From Ceratorhiza oryzae-sativae (lineage: Eukaryota > Basidiomycota > Agaricomycetes > Cantharellales > Ceratobasidiaceae): a DNA stretch of 64,000 bases. The stretch spans positions 806,001-870,000 of the forward strand of contig JARWMV010000237.1 in the NCBI GenBank assembly GCA_030998015.1. The letters run 5' to 3'. This document shows, piece by piece, positions 48,290 to 60,468 of the stretch. A model generated the notes under the pieces. It was not told where the DNA came from. It searched no databases and saw only the letters and a program-made list of their open reading frames with translations. How positions within the stretch are numbered: the first letter of the stretch is position 1; every line of letters starts with the position of its first letter. The translations under genes were made by a program, and so were the position numbers.

Positions 48290-49945
48290 ATCTGCACTAC
48301 GAAACACCGCCTCTAGTTTATCCTCGAGGACCTCCGATGCCAGCAAACTGACCACAGCCCACAATAGCTCCCGTCGACCTTGTTCCATATCCTTGAGACG
48401 GGACGAGCCCTGGAGTTTTGTGTGCAAAAAGTGATGAGTACCTGCATCTGATTCAACGTTGTGCTAACAAAATGCCGAAACTTAAGGCCCGGATGGAAAA
48501 CGACGATCGAGCCGACCTGGATAGTGTAGCCGGGGTCATCCGGGGTCGGCCCACGTACCGCCTTATACCCGCTCAACAGACGGCTCGCGCCTCGAACGTT
48601 GATCCACAACTGTACCTCGAACTCCTTGTACTCGGCCGACTTGCGCATCGAGTGTCATCTTGCCTTTTTCGGAGCCAAGATAGATTCTCGCCATCGTGAG
48701 GGACTTGTCTTTTTGACTTTTATTTTGGTTGAAATTGACGATGAATGCGAGGGCGGGTCTTGACTCCGATTTGCTGGAGCCACTCGACTGAGCCGGTGTT
48801 AGCGAGATTACCAGGGGCCATGGCCTATGGAGTGAGTGCAAGTCGGCAGAGTGGCGCACAACTTTCATCGTAATTTTTGCGCATATTTTGGGGGCCAGAT
48901 CCTACCCTAACCGGCTGGATTGCCTCGGCAATGGCAGACAAAGACAGGTTGTCCGTGTAGGTCTTCACGCACTCGGTCTACGATATTTAACTTTGTATCA
49001 ACTCGAGAGTACGCGACTAACGAGTTGGCCTAGGGTCAAGTCGAGTTTGTTGAGTGCGTCGAAAAAGTCGTTGGTGATGGCGTCCTCGGTTTTTTTCCTT
49101 GTTCCGAGCGCTTTCATGAATTCGTCGAGCGTGAGTTGGCCTTAATCACGCCCTTGATGAGGGCGAAATGCAACTTGCCCCTGAGCTGGAATGCGTTTAG
49201 TCAAGGTCAGTGACGGTGGTGCCGGCTCACCGCTCCATCTTGCCTGAGCTTGGGTCACTTCTTCTTTGGGAGCGCATGGGTGGAGTTTAGAAACGATCTA
49301 AAATATATAGTTCACTCGCCAGACGGCCCAAGAATTTGGCTTTGAGTTCCTTGACAGGCAAGTTTTGGATCGACTGGGACAATATTTCTAGGTGCTCCAG
49401 GTCCTCATCGTCCTCATCGTCCTTGTCACTCTCAATTTCCAAAAGCTCAGAGACATTTTCGATGAATATTCTAGTTGCTGTGGAGAGCCGAGTCTGCCAG
49501 GGTGATTCTTAGCTCATGGTGTGGCGAATCACGTGGATCAACCCCTGCGCCACAGTCAACCGTGAGCCTGCAAGGAATTGGTCAGGTTGCCTAGTTGGGC
49601 AAATACGCGGCCTTGGAAATTTCTGGTTGCTTTCGAAGGCTTTCTGGCTCGCCGAGGTTGATCACGAAGGGGCTGTTGGTGGGTCTTTCTTGTGCGCTTG
49701 ACGGCTTTTGGTGCGTTGATGCTCATATGCAGCGGTACTACTCTCAGCTGTGATACACGCGAGCTCCGTGGACTTGAAGGTATTCCATAGAACGGGGTGA
49801 TAGAGTTGATTTGCTAAGGCGCCCCAACATTTATCACTACTGGGAATGTACTCCAGCTTGTGTGCATAGGCGAGACTGTCGATTGGGGCAACATACTTGG
49901 CGATCTCTAAAAACGAATCAAAGGCCAACCCAGACAATATAACCA
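48290..49945 (-). CDS. Unrecognised multi-exon protein with frame breaks
   Basis: Coding-like minus-strand segments run in order. LAFDSFLEIAKYVAPIDSLA with LANQLYHPVLWNTFKS lies near 49800-49940, and an acidic exon (FIENVSELLEIESDKDDEDD, then SIQNLPVKELKAKFLG) near 49320-49490. LRGKLHFALIKGVIKA is followed by QLTLDEFMKALGTRKKTEDA near 49010-49190. Then come ALAFIVNFNQNKSQKDKSL, MARIYLGSEKGKMTL and RKSAEYKEFEVQLWINVRGA, ending with IQVGSIVVFHPGLKFRHFVS near 48460-48780. The frame changes at 49138-49139 (one missing C on the coding strand) and again near 48645. The beta-strand-rich C-terminal part suggests a small folded domain. I cannot name a family, and the start codon is not fixed. Confidence 0.45.
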
Positions 49946-50047
49946 CAGAATTAAGCGCACTCTATCGTCGGCACATCTAATAGCGTTGATTATCAGCGGC
50001 ACCCGAATTTATTGCAAGACCAGAATGTGGGTGCCTCAAGCACCCCA

Positions 50048-50172
50048 GCGGTGCCAACTATGCGACCTTTGGATCGTGGCGGGATTAGTTTATCCTGCAC
50101 TGGCCAGTTGCATGTTGGCTGCCCGGCCCCGTTTCTCGGCCAGGACAGCCAACATGCAAAGGCTGGCACCGC
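50048..50172. repeat. Foldback element with GCGGTGCCA ends
   Basis: Outer arms GCGGTGCCA (50048-50056) and TGGCACCGC (50164-50172) are exact inverted copies. Inner arms TTGCATGTTGGCTG (50108-50121) and CAGCCAACATGCAA (50146-50159) are perfect 14-mers around a 24-nt GC-rich loop. No coding capacity. Consistent with a miniature inverted-repeat element; copy number in the genome is unknown. Confidence 0.6.
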
Positions 50173-50197
50173 AGAAAGCTGTAAGTTCGAATCGTCC

Positions 50198-50279
50198 AGT
50201 GTTAAATCCCCCCGGGGGCCCGGAAAGCACTTTCCCGTATTTTTTGAGCCTCACAATGGCTCAAAAAGCGTTAAACACT
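50198..50279. repeat. Second short foldback sequence adjacent to the first
   Basis: AGTGTTAAA (50198-50206) pairs imperfectly with TTAAACACT (50271-50279). TTTTTGAGCC (50241-50250) and GGCTCAAAAA (50258-50267) are perfect 10-mers around a 7-nt loop. It may be part of the same insertion as the neighbour or a separate hairpin. Confidence 0.45.
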
Positions 50280-50640
50280 AAAACCCCCGTATTTTCTTAA
50301 TCTCTCGAATTAATACGCGCATGATACCTAATTTATTTACATTAATGTATCTGATAGGTCGCTCTTCACACATTTGTCATTTATATCAAATTTCACATGC
50401 TCGATTTGCGGTGATACGGTCGGTGGCACAAGCCTGCCACCACATTGCCACCCGGTGGCTCGGCGCTTAAGCACCCAAGATATCGCATCACGGCAGAGCC
50501 ATTCGGTGCGCACGTGATTATTTCCACCTATAACAGGAATGGGTCCCATCATCAAACGGCAACCATAAATTAATCGTCTGATGGACATAATGTGCTTTTC
50601 AGATCATCCAAAGCCGTGCATACATCCAGATTTCAGCCTT

Positions 50641-51726
50641 CTAGACGTGCTCCTTGCGCAACAGTATCAACGCTAGCGGCCACTCGGCCGTAAACCCCTG
50701 CTTCCAACCTTCTAGATCACTTCCTTCAAGCCTTTCTCCCTCTTCTCTGACACGCTTGATAAATCTGTCCAAGATGTCTCTTCCTTCAGCATCCTTGTCA
50801 CTCGGATGATTAGCCAAGTAATTATGCAAAGACGACCAGGTTCTGAGATAGTGCTGGAACGCGTCCCAGGTCAAGTACTTGGTCAATATCACCGGGTGCT
50901 TTTCTCCTTGCAAAGTGGGCTCATGAGCTCCGACAAAGTACACCCGCCGAACCGACAATGGATCCCATGGCGCGTTCGTGGGGATCGGAACCTTGGCAAG
51001 GTACCCCTCCAGAATTGAACGACCTACACCGAATTCAGTTCAGAACAACAAACGCCGACTGGGACACACACCTGGTTGCTCCCAGTACGGACCCAGACTA
51101 TGTTCGGCGTGTGAATACTCGGATATCAAACGATCCAACGACGGCCGTCCTTGGAACCTCAACTCGTTGTAGTTCCAGATTGCGACCGTTCCTCCGGGTT
51201 TGAGCACCCGCGCAAGTTCCGGAAAGAGTCGCTTGTAATCAAACCAATGGGCTGCCTGGGCTGTGTGTGTGTGTGTCTGAGTCAGAGGCGAGTGACAGAG
51301 TCGAGGGCGGGTGGGAGTCGAGAATGAATGACGCAGCACCCACCTGCGATAGTCATGTCCACCGATGCGTCTCCCAAAAACGACAGCTCTTCCGCCGGGC
51401 AGACTTGAAACGTCGGCTTGTTCGCCATCTGCTCCGTCGCCAGTCGAGCGTTTTCCAACATTCCTGGGGACGGATCACACCCGACTGCGTGCTTGAATCG
51501 TTCGGCGACGACGGCAGTCGCTTGTCCTGCATGCGATAAGCCAACGCCATCAGACGGGGGACGTAGCCTGACCTGTCCCACACCCCAAGTCGACTACCTT
51601 GTCCCACCCCGCACATCCTGACTGTGCGTGATAGCCGTACACAAAGTCATACAGTGACTTGGGATATGTCGGCCTAAACGAGGCATAAGACGCAGCGTTA
51701 AACGTAGACTTGGCAAACGTGGCCAT
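50641..51726 (-). CDS. Class I SAM-dependent methyltransferase (trans-aconitate methyltransferase-like)
   Basis: The ATG at 51726 gives MATFAKSTFNAASYASFRPT, YPKSLYDFVYGYH and motif I VVDLGCGTGQ, followed by an intron. Further motifs are AVVAERFKHAVGCDPSPGML (motif post-I, ribose-binding Asp), VCPAEELSFLGDASVDMTIA, AQAAHWFD and RVLKPGGTVAIWNYNE. The later exons (GPYWEQPGR, EKHPVILTKYLTWDAFQHYL, SLHNYLANHP) fit the fungal TMT1-like group of small-molecule methyltransferases. The stop is at 50641-50643. An intron near 51240-51330 contains a (GT)n run. Four exons join cleanly. The substrate is inferred only by family; trans-aconitate is one possibility. Confidence 0.85.
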
Positions 51727-51901
51727 CTGAACGAGTTCAACGATCAAGCAAGACATCTTATAACAGACCAAAATAGCCTCAAGTCCTAATAAAGCCGAAC
51801 GGTTCCATTACTATCTTGGGATATAACAAAGGAGCGAAAAACGGTAAAACAGTGTAGGGTACTAAAAGGAGCGTAAGATAGAGTATTGTCGCCAACGTCT
51901 G

Positions 51902-54357
51902 TTATTGCTCAGTCTCTGCATAGCTCTGTCCCTCGTACGCCTCGCTGGGAGCGTCCGCCTCATACTCTTCGTCATCACCCGCCCTAAAACCACAATTAGC
52001 GCTGGGTATATGCGTGCTGTGGCAAACTTACTGCGCATCTTGGTACTGCTGATACTCGGCAACCAAGTCCATAAGATTCGACTCGGCCTCTGTAAACTCC
52101 ATCTGGTCCATGCCCTGCAAAACCGTGAGCTTAGAGTGTTGACCAAAATAAATGACATACCTCGGCAGTATACCAATGCAAAAACGCAGATCGCTTGAAC
52201 ATGGCAGCAAACTACCGGGATCTTGTCAATGACTGGCTTGACCTGAAATGGCAAGCACGCACCTGAGAATGGGTTCTCTTGAAAACTTCTTGGATAGCCG
52301 TCTGCCAAACATCATGAGCGGTTGGAACACGACCGAGTCTTTTTCGCTTACCGTATTGCTCAAGCAGGTACCGAATCGATCCATTCCCGGTGGCGGAACA
52401 TCGCACAGGGCTGTATGCCAGTCTCAGCCGAGCTTAAAATTTCAAGCTTGCCAACTCACAAATCGATATATTATCGGGAATCCATCTGTGTTCATTTCGT
52501 CAGTCGGATACAAAAAAAACTCTAATTCGGATGACGTACTCAACAAACGAACTCGAGTTCTTGGTCTGCAACTGCTGGACCGCCGTTTGGGCCTGGACAC
52601 ATATGAGCAAACGGTTGGTCAAACCCCGCATTGGCCTACCTCTTGCGATGAGATGTTGCCCCGGAAGATAACAGCCGCGGTCAAATACCGTCCGTGGGCG
52701 GGGTTGCAGGCGACCAAGGCGTTTTTGCGATCGAAAAGCCTAAAGCCAGTTGAGTGATCAGCTACTTTTAGGCAGTTGGAAACTTACCCAGCGGTCAGCT
52801 CAGGCACGCTCAAGCTCTGATAGGCTCGACTTCCGGCTGTTATCAACGGCGCGATGCTTGGCGAAAGGAAATGCATGCGCGGGAACGGGATCAAATTAAG
52901 TGCCATCTTCCGCATATCACTGCACATCCCTTGTTAGCCGGAGGATAACAAAAGACGCCACGTTTACCCACCCGTTGAGCTGCCCAGGGAATCGGAACGT
53001 GGTCGAGACACCAGTCATGACCTGAGCGATGAGCTGAAACACAGGCATCAGTCAACTGGCCCTGTATCGATAACACGTACGTACGCTATTAAGCTGATGG
53101 AACTCGGGCTGATTCTTTGGGTTCAAACGATGGGATGCGTCATAGCTATCGACGCTGATCAGTATTATCACGCAAAGACGGCGTTTGTTGCTTACAGTGC
53201 CTCGTTGTCGAGACAGATACACATGTCCGTGTTTTCCAGAAGCTGATGCAACGCTAGGACAGTATTGTATGGCTATAGGGTGTTAGAGAGCGCCAATCAA
53301 ACAGTTGATTCAACTCACCTCTACTACAGTGTCGGACACCTTGGGTGATGGAAAGACCGAAAACGTTGTGAGCATGCGATCGGGAGCTTCCTAGATAGTT
53401 ATCATCAAACATCAGCGTACGAAGCTTTACAATACGGGTATACTTGCCTCACGCAGCTTGGATAAGAGAAGCGAGCCTAGCCCAGACCCGGTTCCGCCAC
53501 CCAATGAGTGAAGCAGTTGGAAGCCCTGAAGCGACTCGCACTGTTCAACCTGCTTCCGCAGAATTTCCTATGTTGATCCCCCACAATCAGCAAACGTCAT
53601 GTTGTCGAAAAGGGCACACGTACGAGAATAGAGTCGATTAACTCGGCCCCTGAGGAATAACATGAGTGTTGGTCGGATGGGCAAGGATCATAACCAACCT
53701 TCAGTGTAATGGCCCTTGCCAAAGTTGTTTCCTGCGCTGTTTTCGCTGCACAGAAAAGTGTCTGGGCGGAAAAGGCCGCCAAGGGGTCCACTCCGCAACT
53801 GATAACGAGTAAGTGATTGAACAAGGTATTTGGAAAGTACGTACGCGATTGCACACGCCACTTTCCAAGTCGACCTGGACACTGCGAGGAACATAGCGCG
53901 ACTTTTGAGTCGAATCGCCTTCAATGTGACTAAAGTAGACATCGAGCTATGATACGGGTTACTGTGGGCAGCAAAATTAGCAAGCAGTGATACTCACATG
54001 ATCGGAGCGAGATGGGGTATCCAACGTGTATTCCTAGATGAATGTTGGTGCCCAGGCCAAACCGACGAACATGAGCAGACTTACCCCCGATTCATTCAAG
54101 TGGTGTTCTTGTAATAGCGAAGTCCACCACGCCGCTCCGATCTGGGCAATAGGTGTAATTAGCACCTAATTGGGATGCCAAAGAGGCCACGCTTACCTGG
54201 TTGCCTGCCTACGAGGAATCAGGGATCGAACGCGTGAGGCTATATCAGCGACGCGATCTGTGACAACTTACCTGGCCGACCTGAGTGAAATGATTAGCTG
54301 GGAGTTGCCTAGATATGGCCCGAGCGTACTCACTTGGATGTTGATGATTTCGCGCAT
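51902..54357 (-). CDS. Beta-tubulin, divergent paralogue
   Basis: Microtubule subunit. The ATG at 54357 gives MREIINIQ, the tubulin start with its autoregulatory MREI, split by an intron directly after. Then come [66 protein letters not shown] and the GTP-binding loop [19 protein letters not shown]. Further blocks are [65 protein letters not shown] and the C-terminal [20 protein letters not shown], with an acidic tail (GDDEEYEAD) to the stop at 51902. Many positions differ from typical fungal beta-tubulin: INIQVGQ instead of VHLQTGQ, an insertion before RYVPR, and LESGV instead of LEPGT. I therefore call it a second, divergent beta-tubulin. More than ten exons. Not every junction was verified. 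Confidence 0.88.
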
Positions 54358-54429
54358 TTTCTCGTTTTTTTTTGCAACGGTGGACGAGTTGATGTCCGAT
54401 GCGCAAGCGCCGACGGAGGTTTAAGGAAC

Positions 54430-55646
54430 TTGTCACGTGAGCATGACGTTACCGAGGCGTCAACCACACCGTCTGTACGCCTGGCCAGCTCTTGTTCGTA
54501 AAACCAGAGCAGGACACGCATAGATGGGCGTCGCTGCGACTTGTCTCGCGGAGATCCAACACCGACATTGCCACTGTCGCCACTATCGCCGAATCTCTAT
54601 GCGCTCGGATCTGGCTTCCTGGATATTCAGATATCACAGATGACTTAGTCTGGGGCAATAAGCATATAGCCTGACATTGCGCAACAGCCGAAAGTATCAT
54701 GACAAACGGTTGCCGCATTGTCGGCGAGGTTTTGCTGCTCTCGGTCAACACGTGGCGGAAACCACGCTGTGAAGCAGGAGTGCGGCCTGGAGTTCTGGGT
54801 CAATCCTGTGCTCTGGGAACTCGCGATGGGCGCTGGCCAAACACGACCACACCCGATCCGTTTGGGAACCGCACAAGATTTCGCTCCGACATAAAGAGCC
54901 ATTGTCTGGGCCGCCGTCCTCACCACCCACCTCTGCGATCACCCTGCAAATGGCCCCGCGCTCATCCCACCGCCGCGTAAGTCGTCCCCGCCGCTGTCCA
55001 GCCCGTCCCCGCCGCCGCTCACGCCGCTGTACAGGACATTCCCCAGCTCTGTCACTGCGCCAAGTGGCGCTACCCGCACCAGCTCCCTTGCTCCGGAGCC
55101 TCCATCACGCGCGCGCCCGCCGGATGGGACAACGACCCCTCCGCGCCCGACTTTCTCCCATACAGCGCGCCCGCGTCGTCGCACTCCCGCCCCGCACACT
55201 CGTCGCGTTCGAGCGCGCAGCACTACGCGCCCCGCATCGAGACCGTGCGCTACAGCCCGCACTACTACGACGGCCAGACCTACTCCGAGGTCGAGTTTGA
55301 CCCCGAGACCGACGGCCAGGCCCCCGCGCCAGACTCGCCCGCCTCGGACCTCTCCCGCACCGACTCGCACCGGTCTGAGCAGCTCTTTGGCGCAGCCATC
55401 GACGACGGCGCCTCAGAGTACGTGCTTGAACCCCCTGTGCCACGTGCCTACCTCCCCCCGAGGCTCCGGGACGACATTTCCTCCCGCTACTGGAACGCAG
55501 AAGGCGACTCCACAGACGCCACTGGCACCGTCTTCCCTGCCCCATTTGGCGTCAAGCTCAGCTCCGAAGCATTCTATTACCCGAGTGCCCAGTCGGGCCG
55601 GTTCATGAATCGGCGGGGCGAGTACTGGGCTGGTGGAGAGGCATAA
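54430..55646 (+). CDS. Candidate gene(s) of unknown function, GC-rich C-terminal part
   Basis: The 3' part (about 55095-55646) is clearly coding-like: GWDNDPSAPDFLPYSAPASS, HYAPRIETVRYSPHYYDGQT, YSEVEFDPETDGQAPAPDSP, DISSRYWNAEG and GVKLSSEAFYYPSAQSG, to the TAA at 55644-55646. A Pro/Ser-rich frame upstream (PPPRKSSPPLSSPSPPPLTP, about 54955-55080) is one base out of register with it, so the junction near 55090 may hide a one-base error. Further upstream (54440-54665) a stop-terminated frame reads GQLLFVKPEQDTHRWASLRL and TDIATVATIAESLCARIWLP. Whether these belong to one gene is uncertain. I recognise no domain. The longer minus-strand frames over the GC-rich part are compositional shadows. 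Confidence 0.4.
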
Positions 55647-55725
55647 ACGTGACGTCTTTCTTTCTCTCGGGTTGTATGTGTTGATCACTCTCTGGGTCTT
55701 TTGGTTCTCGGATTTCGATGTTGGT

Positions 55726-55768
55726 TTTTTTTTCTTTCTTTCTTCTTCTTTCTTTCTCTGGGTCTTGT
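55726..55768. repeat. T/CTTT simple-sequence tract
   Basis: TTTTTTTTTCTTTCTTTCTTCTTCTTTCTTTCTC, downstream of the stop at 55646. Low complexity, in the probable 3' untranslated region. Confidence 0.8.
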
Positions 55769-56135
55769 AGTCACGTCATCTCGCCTGTTTGCTCTCTCCG
55801 TACGCGTATCACTCCCCCCTTATTCACGATCGCCCCCAGATGAACACAACGTGTTCCTATGAAAATCACCCCACTTACCTAATGCCATAGACTCTTCTGT
55901 ATGATCTCGACTATAGACTTTGAATTGATGGCCTGTTTGGTCGCATACATAATCGTTGATTAACTCTCGCACCACGTCGCGACCCGCGCTCCATGCCGAG
56001 TTGCAATGCGCACCCCCCGAATCTATCCTCTGCACCTCGTGACCCAGCTTTAATAATCGAACAAGGTTCAATAGACCCGCGATTAGACTTAATGCAAAAT
56101 ACAGACGACATGGCATATGCCCGATCCGAGTCCGT
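55769..56135. other. Intergenic, 3' flanks of the candidate gene and EFL1
   Basis: No supported gene. Both neighbours end here (convergent). Small open frames are without motif. Confidence 0.4.
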
Positions 56136-59100
56136 TTACTTTTTGAGCGTCCTCTGCTTTTCCGCCTCAAACTTCTTTTCCTCGACAAACAGTCCTTTGC
56201 GCTTTCGCACGCCATGGACATACCCGAGTGCAACGTTGGCACGGTCAGCCTTTTCACCCAGATCTTCTAGCTCCTCCTCGGTCGTTGGCACCCAGAACGG
56301 ATCTTGGTCAAACATCTCGTAGCTAAACGATACGTGTCAAGCGCGCATACAACGACCAAATCTCGGACCTACCCGCTGAAAATAAGCTGCGGACTGGCCG
56401 CACCCGATGTTCGCTTTCGAATATCTGCACCAAAAGTTGAGAAACGCAAAGAGGCAAACGACACTCGAACACAACTTGCCGTCTGCAAACCCAAAACTCT
56501 CCACCACAGGAAGCAGGGCCCGCACGGTAAAAAAGATTGAACCCTCTTTGATCTCCTCAGAGACAATCCGGCCTCGGCGGCGGGCCACGACAGCATACAC
56601 TTTCCCAAGCACCTCCGCTAATCGATCGATCAGTCCAGGGAGCGCGCACAGCAGAGATCATTTCACTCACTCGTGGCTTGGATGTCGCAAGTGTACATCG
56701 CAAGCTTTAGCCGAGGCGACCAGTCGAGCAAACCGGCGCGACAGGCGTCTCGCACCGCCGAGATGAGCGAACCGGTGATCTGTCCGGACTGTGTATGCGC
56801 TGCGCGCGACACCGAGAGACGACACGCGGTCAAATGAAAAGGCTTGGATATACGATTGAGCCGATGGGGCTTACCAGCATCCGGGTTTTGTTTTACCTCT
56901 TCGATCGTGTAGGCCATGCCCATAACTGGCTCTGCGCAGAGAGGACCCTGGAAAGTGGCGATCTGAAATCCCGCGTCGATGCTATCTTCATAATCCCCAT
57001 ACTCGCGTTTGGCGTCATCACTGCCCTGTTCTCTCCGGCGAGGGTCAGTACGGGTTTGTAGCCTACGCAAAGATTGTCAGAGATAAACGTCAGAACATGA
57101 TCCAACCACTCACGAGCTGAACCGAGTGTTTGCGCTGTTCAAAAGGACATTCGGCCCTGCGTGGTGAGGGCCGGTAGCGATAATATTTTCGGGTAGAGTC
57201 GCCCATTGTGCACCAGCCTCGGAGCAAATCTTTGTAAACGTCGGCCAAAAATCAGTATATTTGACCGTGGGTACTTGGGATCCATCTGCGTCTGCTTCGA
57301 CAGCTGCTTCGGTCTCTGGCGCCGTTGCTTCTCCCTCGGCTGATTCCTGCGCGCCTTGCACATGTCCTTCGCGTAGCCACTTGCGCATAATGCTGACATT
57401 GGCTTGCAAAAAGTCGGTGATCGCCTCTGGAAGAGGCGTGGCTCGGATGGTAAATGTCACAGCACCATATGCACTGGACCCGTGTATCGTCCCGCGGATA
57501 GAATTTGGTGTCTTTGGAGGAGGCATATCTACCAGTGTGAATGAGTATCCGGCCCGAGCCTGTCACAATGAACATACCCGGAGCCTTGACCGCAGTTTCT
57601 CGAAAGGGTACAATGGGTTTGGAAGCCTGCACGTCAATCTTTGCGAAGCGTTCTCTCAGGTCCTTCAAGCATCTCTAAAATGAATCCTGGTTAACAGATC
57701 GAGACCACGCATATATCAACTAGCTTACTTCAAGATGCAACTCTCCCGCGGTAAGGATCACGTACTCGCCAGTCTGCTGCTGGAAACTTTCAACACACGG
57801 GTCTGCTTGTGTGAGAAGTTTCAGTCCGCGAACAAGCTTTGGTAGATCAGCTGTCATATTGGCGTGTTAGTTTTTGATCGGTCCGACTCGAAATTTTGAA
57901 CGTACCCGGCTCTGCGGGCTCTAGAGCGACACGGACGATTGGCGCAGCCTGTCGTAATGTCAGCCCCAGTCGCGTTAAAGGTTCATCATGGGCGCACCGG
58001 TCGAACCAAACCGGCTAGATTGACGAGACATTCACTATACTGCCCCACGTTCTGCAACGCGTCTTGATCAGCAGGCAACCCATCTGCATTAGGTGAGCAC
58101 AATGTCGCATTCCGCCAAACAACTCCCTCGAGTCCCGACACGGCAAATACGTTTCCTGCGCGGACCTCGTCGACGGGGACAAGATCCCTGCCCATCATAG
58201 TGAACAACGACCCGATCTTGACCGCCCGCAGCGTATTGGAGCTGGGCTTCTGGGTCTTTTCGAATCTTGGAAGTACGCAGTAGACTGTCGCGCCCGGCCG
58301 CAGTATTCCCGAAAACAGTCGAGCAAAACCAATCAGTGTTTCGCCCTCTTCGACAAGACCTTGGAGAGCTTCTGGCTTTGTTTCGACCAGCACCTCGGGC
58401 TCCACAGGTTTGGCTCCTTCGACAATTGTGTCTGTCACCCCGGCAGCAGCGCGAGCCTCGCGCGCAGCTCGACCTCTGGCTCGCATTTCCTCCGCCGTAA
58501 GCTCCTTTTTCTTGTGGATAGGCAAATCCTTGGTCGGCACGGCAAACATCTTGCTGACGTATGCAACGACGCAAGACGCAGGGTCTGTCGAACACGTATA
58601 CAAGTCGCGCTCGAGCTTGTTTTTTGGTTCGACAGTATCCGAGTCTTGATCCGGATGGAGCATACCCGAGACACGGTTCGCTTGGGCTTTACTTGGGGGA
58701 GGGATAGCGTCGACAACGGTTTGAAAGGTGCAAGTTGACAAGGGTAGCCATTGAGACAAAATGCTAGCGACGAGTTGACGCGTCTCTTTAGATTTGAGGT
58801 CCCGGGGAGCGACTTTGATATTCAAAGTCGTACAAATCTTGGTCACCTTGTCTGGGTTGCTGAAAATAGCTATTAGAGTTTGTTCCAGGCACAAGTGATG
58901 TACACATACGGATTCATGATCACACTGTCGTATACCGCCCAAATATTCTCCAGCACAAATTGCACAAACAGCGGCTTCAGATTCCGTCCGCGCAAATGCT
59001 TGTAGCTGATAACTCGCTTTGTTTTTGGTTCAATATAAAAGTCGCCCCACAAGACCCGTCGCAAGTTGCTCTCCTTGATACCAAGTTTCACAGCATACAT

Positions 59101-60053
59101 CTGAGCAAAGCGATCCACCCGGAAGCCCCAGCTGTCGATCGCAGAAGCGAAAATAACGTTACCCTTTTCCGGTGCAAAGTATAGATCCTCATCGTCCTTT
59201 TCTTGGTATACGTCTGTAGATGTATCAGCAGCGTCCATTCCCGCGTTGGCGTCATTTTCGGCCAAGTCAGCGCCTGCCTCTTTTCTTGCCTGGAGCCGAC
59301 GCTCTCGTTCCTCGTGCCACCGAAGATCGTCTTCCATGCGCTCTGCAGCGTGAAAGCTTCCAATCACAGCGTTCACTTGCTCAATCAGTTGCGCAAGGTG
59401 ATGGTACGCTTCAATTGGAGCCAGCTTGAGCTCAGTAATCAAGCGATCGAATTTGTTGATGACCAAGACGGGTCGGAGACGGTCAATCCAGGCTTGTCGC
59501 AGTACCGCGATTGTCTATACAAGCAATTAGAGCATTTAGATGTAACCCACGGGATAGACTCGCCTGTGTACACACGCCCTCGACAACATCCACCAAAACT
59601 AGAGCGCCGTCGCAAAGTCGAGAGGCAGAAGATACTTCGCTCGAGAAATCAACATGTCCTGGGGTGTCGATCAAGTTAATAACATAATTTTCAGCTTCAG
59701 GTGCTAAACTACAGGTCAGGCAAAATACTAGGAATGACACATACAACCTACTGCCAAAGGCCGAGCGCTTCATCATTTTGAATCGAAGCGACACAGCGCT
59801 GCTTTCCATCGTGATACCTCTCTCTTGCTCGTCCTCCCTGCTATCCATATATCGGATCTTTCCAGCCATACGAGCCGATATGATGTTATTCGCTGCAAGT
59901 AATGAATCGACGAATGTTGTCTTTCCATGATCGACGTGACCAATGGTGGTAATCACTCTGTCATATGTGATTCGATAGGATTCCATATAGGACTTAATGT
60001 TATTATACTATACTCACCGAATGTTACTCCCTCCAATGGTTTGTTGCGCCATA
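56136..60053 (-). CDS. EFL1: EF-2-like GTPase Efl1 (Ria1), 60S maturation
   Basis: Cytoplasmic GTPase that, with Sdo1, evicts Tif6 from pre-60S subunits. The ATG at 60053 gives [12 protein letters not shown], an intron, then [20 protein letters not shown] (G1), [10 protein letters not shown] (switch region), [11 protein letters not shown] (G3), [10 protein letters not shown] and [14 protein letters not shown] (G4). The Efl1-specific insertion with a charged segment ([19 protein letters not shown]) follows. Next come [13 protein letters not shown], the domain II region ([20 protein letters not shown]), [20 protein letters not shown] and [20 protein letters not shown]. Near the end are [39 protein letters not shown] and [18 protein letters not shown]. 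The tail ([20 protein letters not shown]) ends at the TAA at 56136-56138. Several short introns. No frame break was noticed. Confidence 0.95.
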
Positions 60054-60468
60054 ACTGGTGATAGATAGAAACTAATGACACAGTGTTCGTGGCCCTCCGA
60101 AGCTAACTAAAGTATGAATTAGCATCGACAGCGCAGCAAAGTCTGCATCAGCTTACAAATACACAAAGTTGTGTGATCTATACTCTGGATTGTACTACGG
60201 ATCTACTGGTGGTGGCCAAGTCTGGGAATAAATTGATTGATCAATGGTGGCTCAAAAATAATTTCCAATTGCCAAGTATGCAAGGACACTCAACCAAAAT
60301 GTTGGGAACAAAGCTTGGATAGGTAGTTTTTCGACAGCCATGGTCATCATGAAAAATATAACTAGAAATATCGGCGAAATATGACACCAAGGCTGCCCAA
60401 GATGAGAGCCTATAACTATTCGCCGGGATGCACACTCTCAGCGAGCCATCCGATGACACGACAGAACT
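60054..60468. promoter_or_regulatory. EFL1 promoter region and 3' flank of the histone-fold gene
   Basis: About 415 nt without a supported reading frame between the EFL1 start and the next upstream stop on the same strand. It should contain the EFL1 promoter; no specific site was recognised. Confidence 0.4.

Larger units (their letters stand above)
49946..50640. other. Intergenic region holding two palindromic elements
   Basis: No supported gene. The two foldback sequences described separately occupy 50048-50279. The rest is AT-rich sequence upstream of the methyltransferase stop. Confidence 0.5.

Noticed and set aside
51255..51285. (GT)n microsatellite
   Set aside because: Short and within a methyltransferase intron; noted there, not informative alone.
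54939..55545. Minus-strand frames of 140 codons, Gly/Arg-rich
   Set aside because: Compositional shadows of a GC-rich plus-strand coding region.
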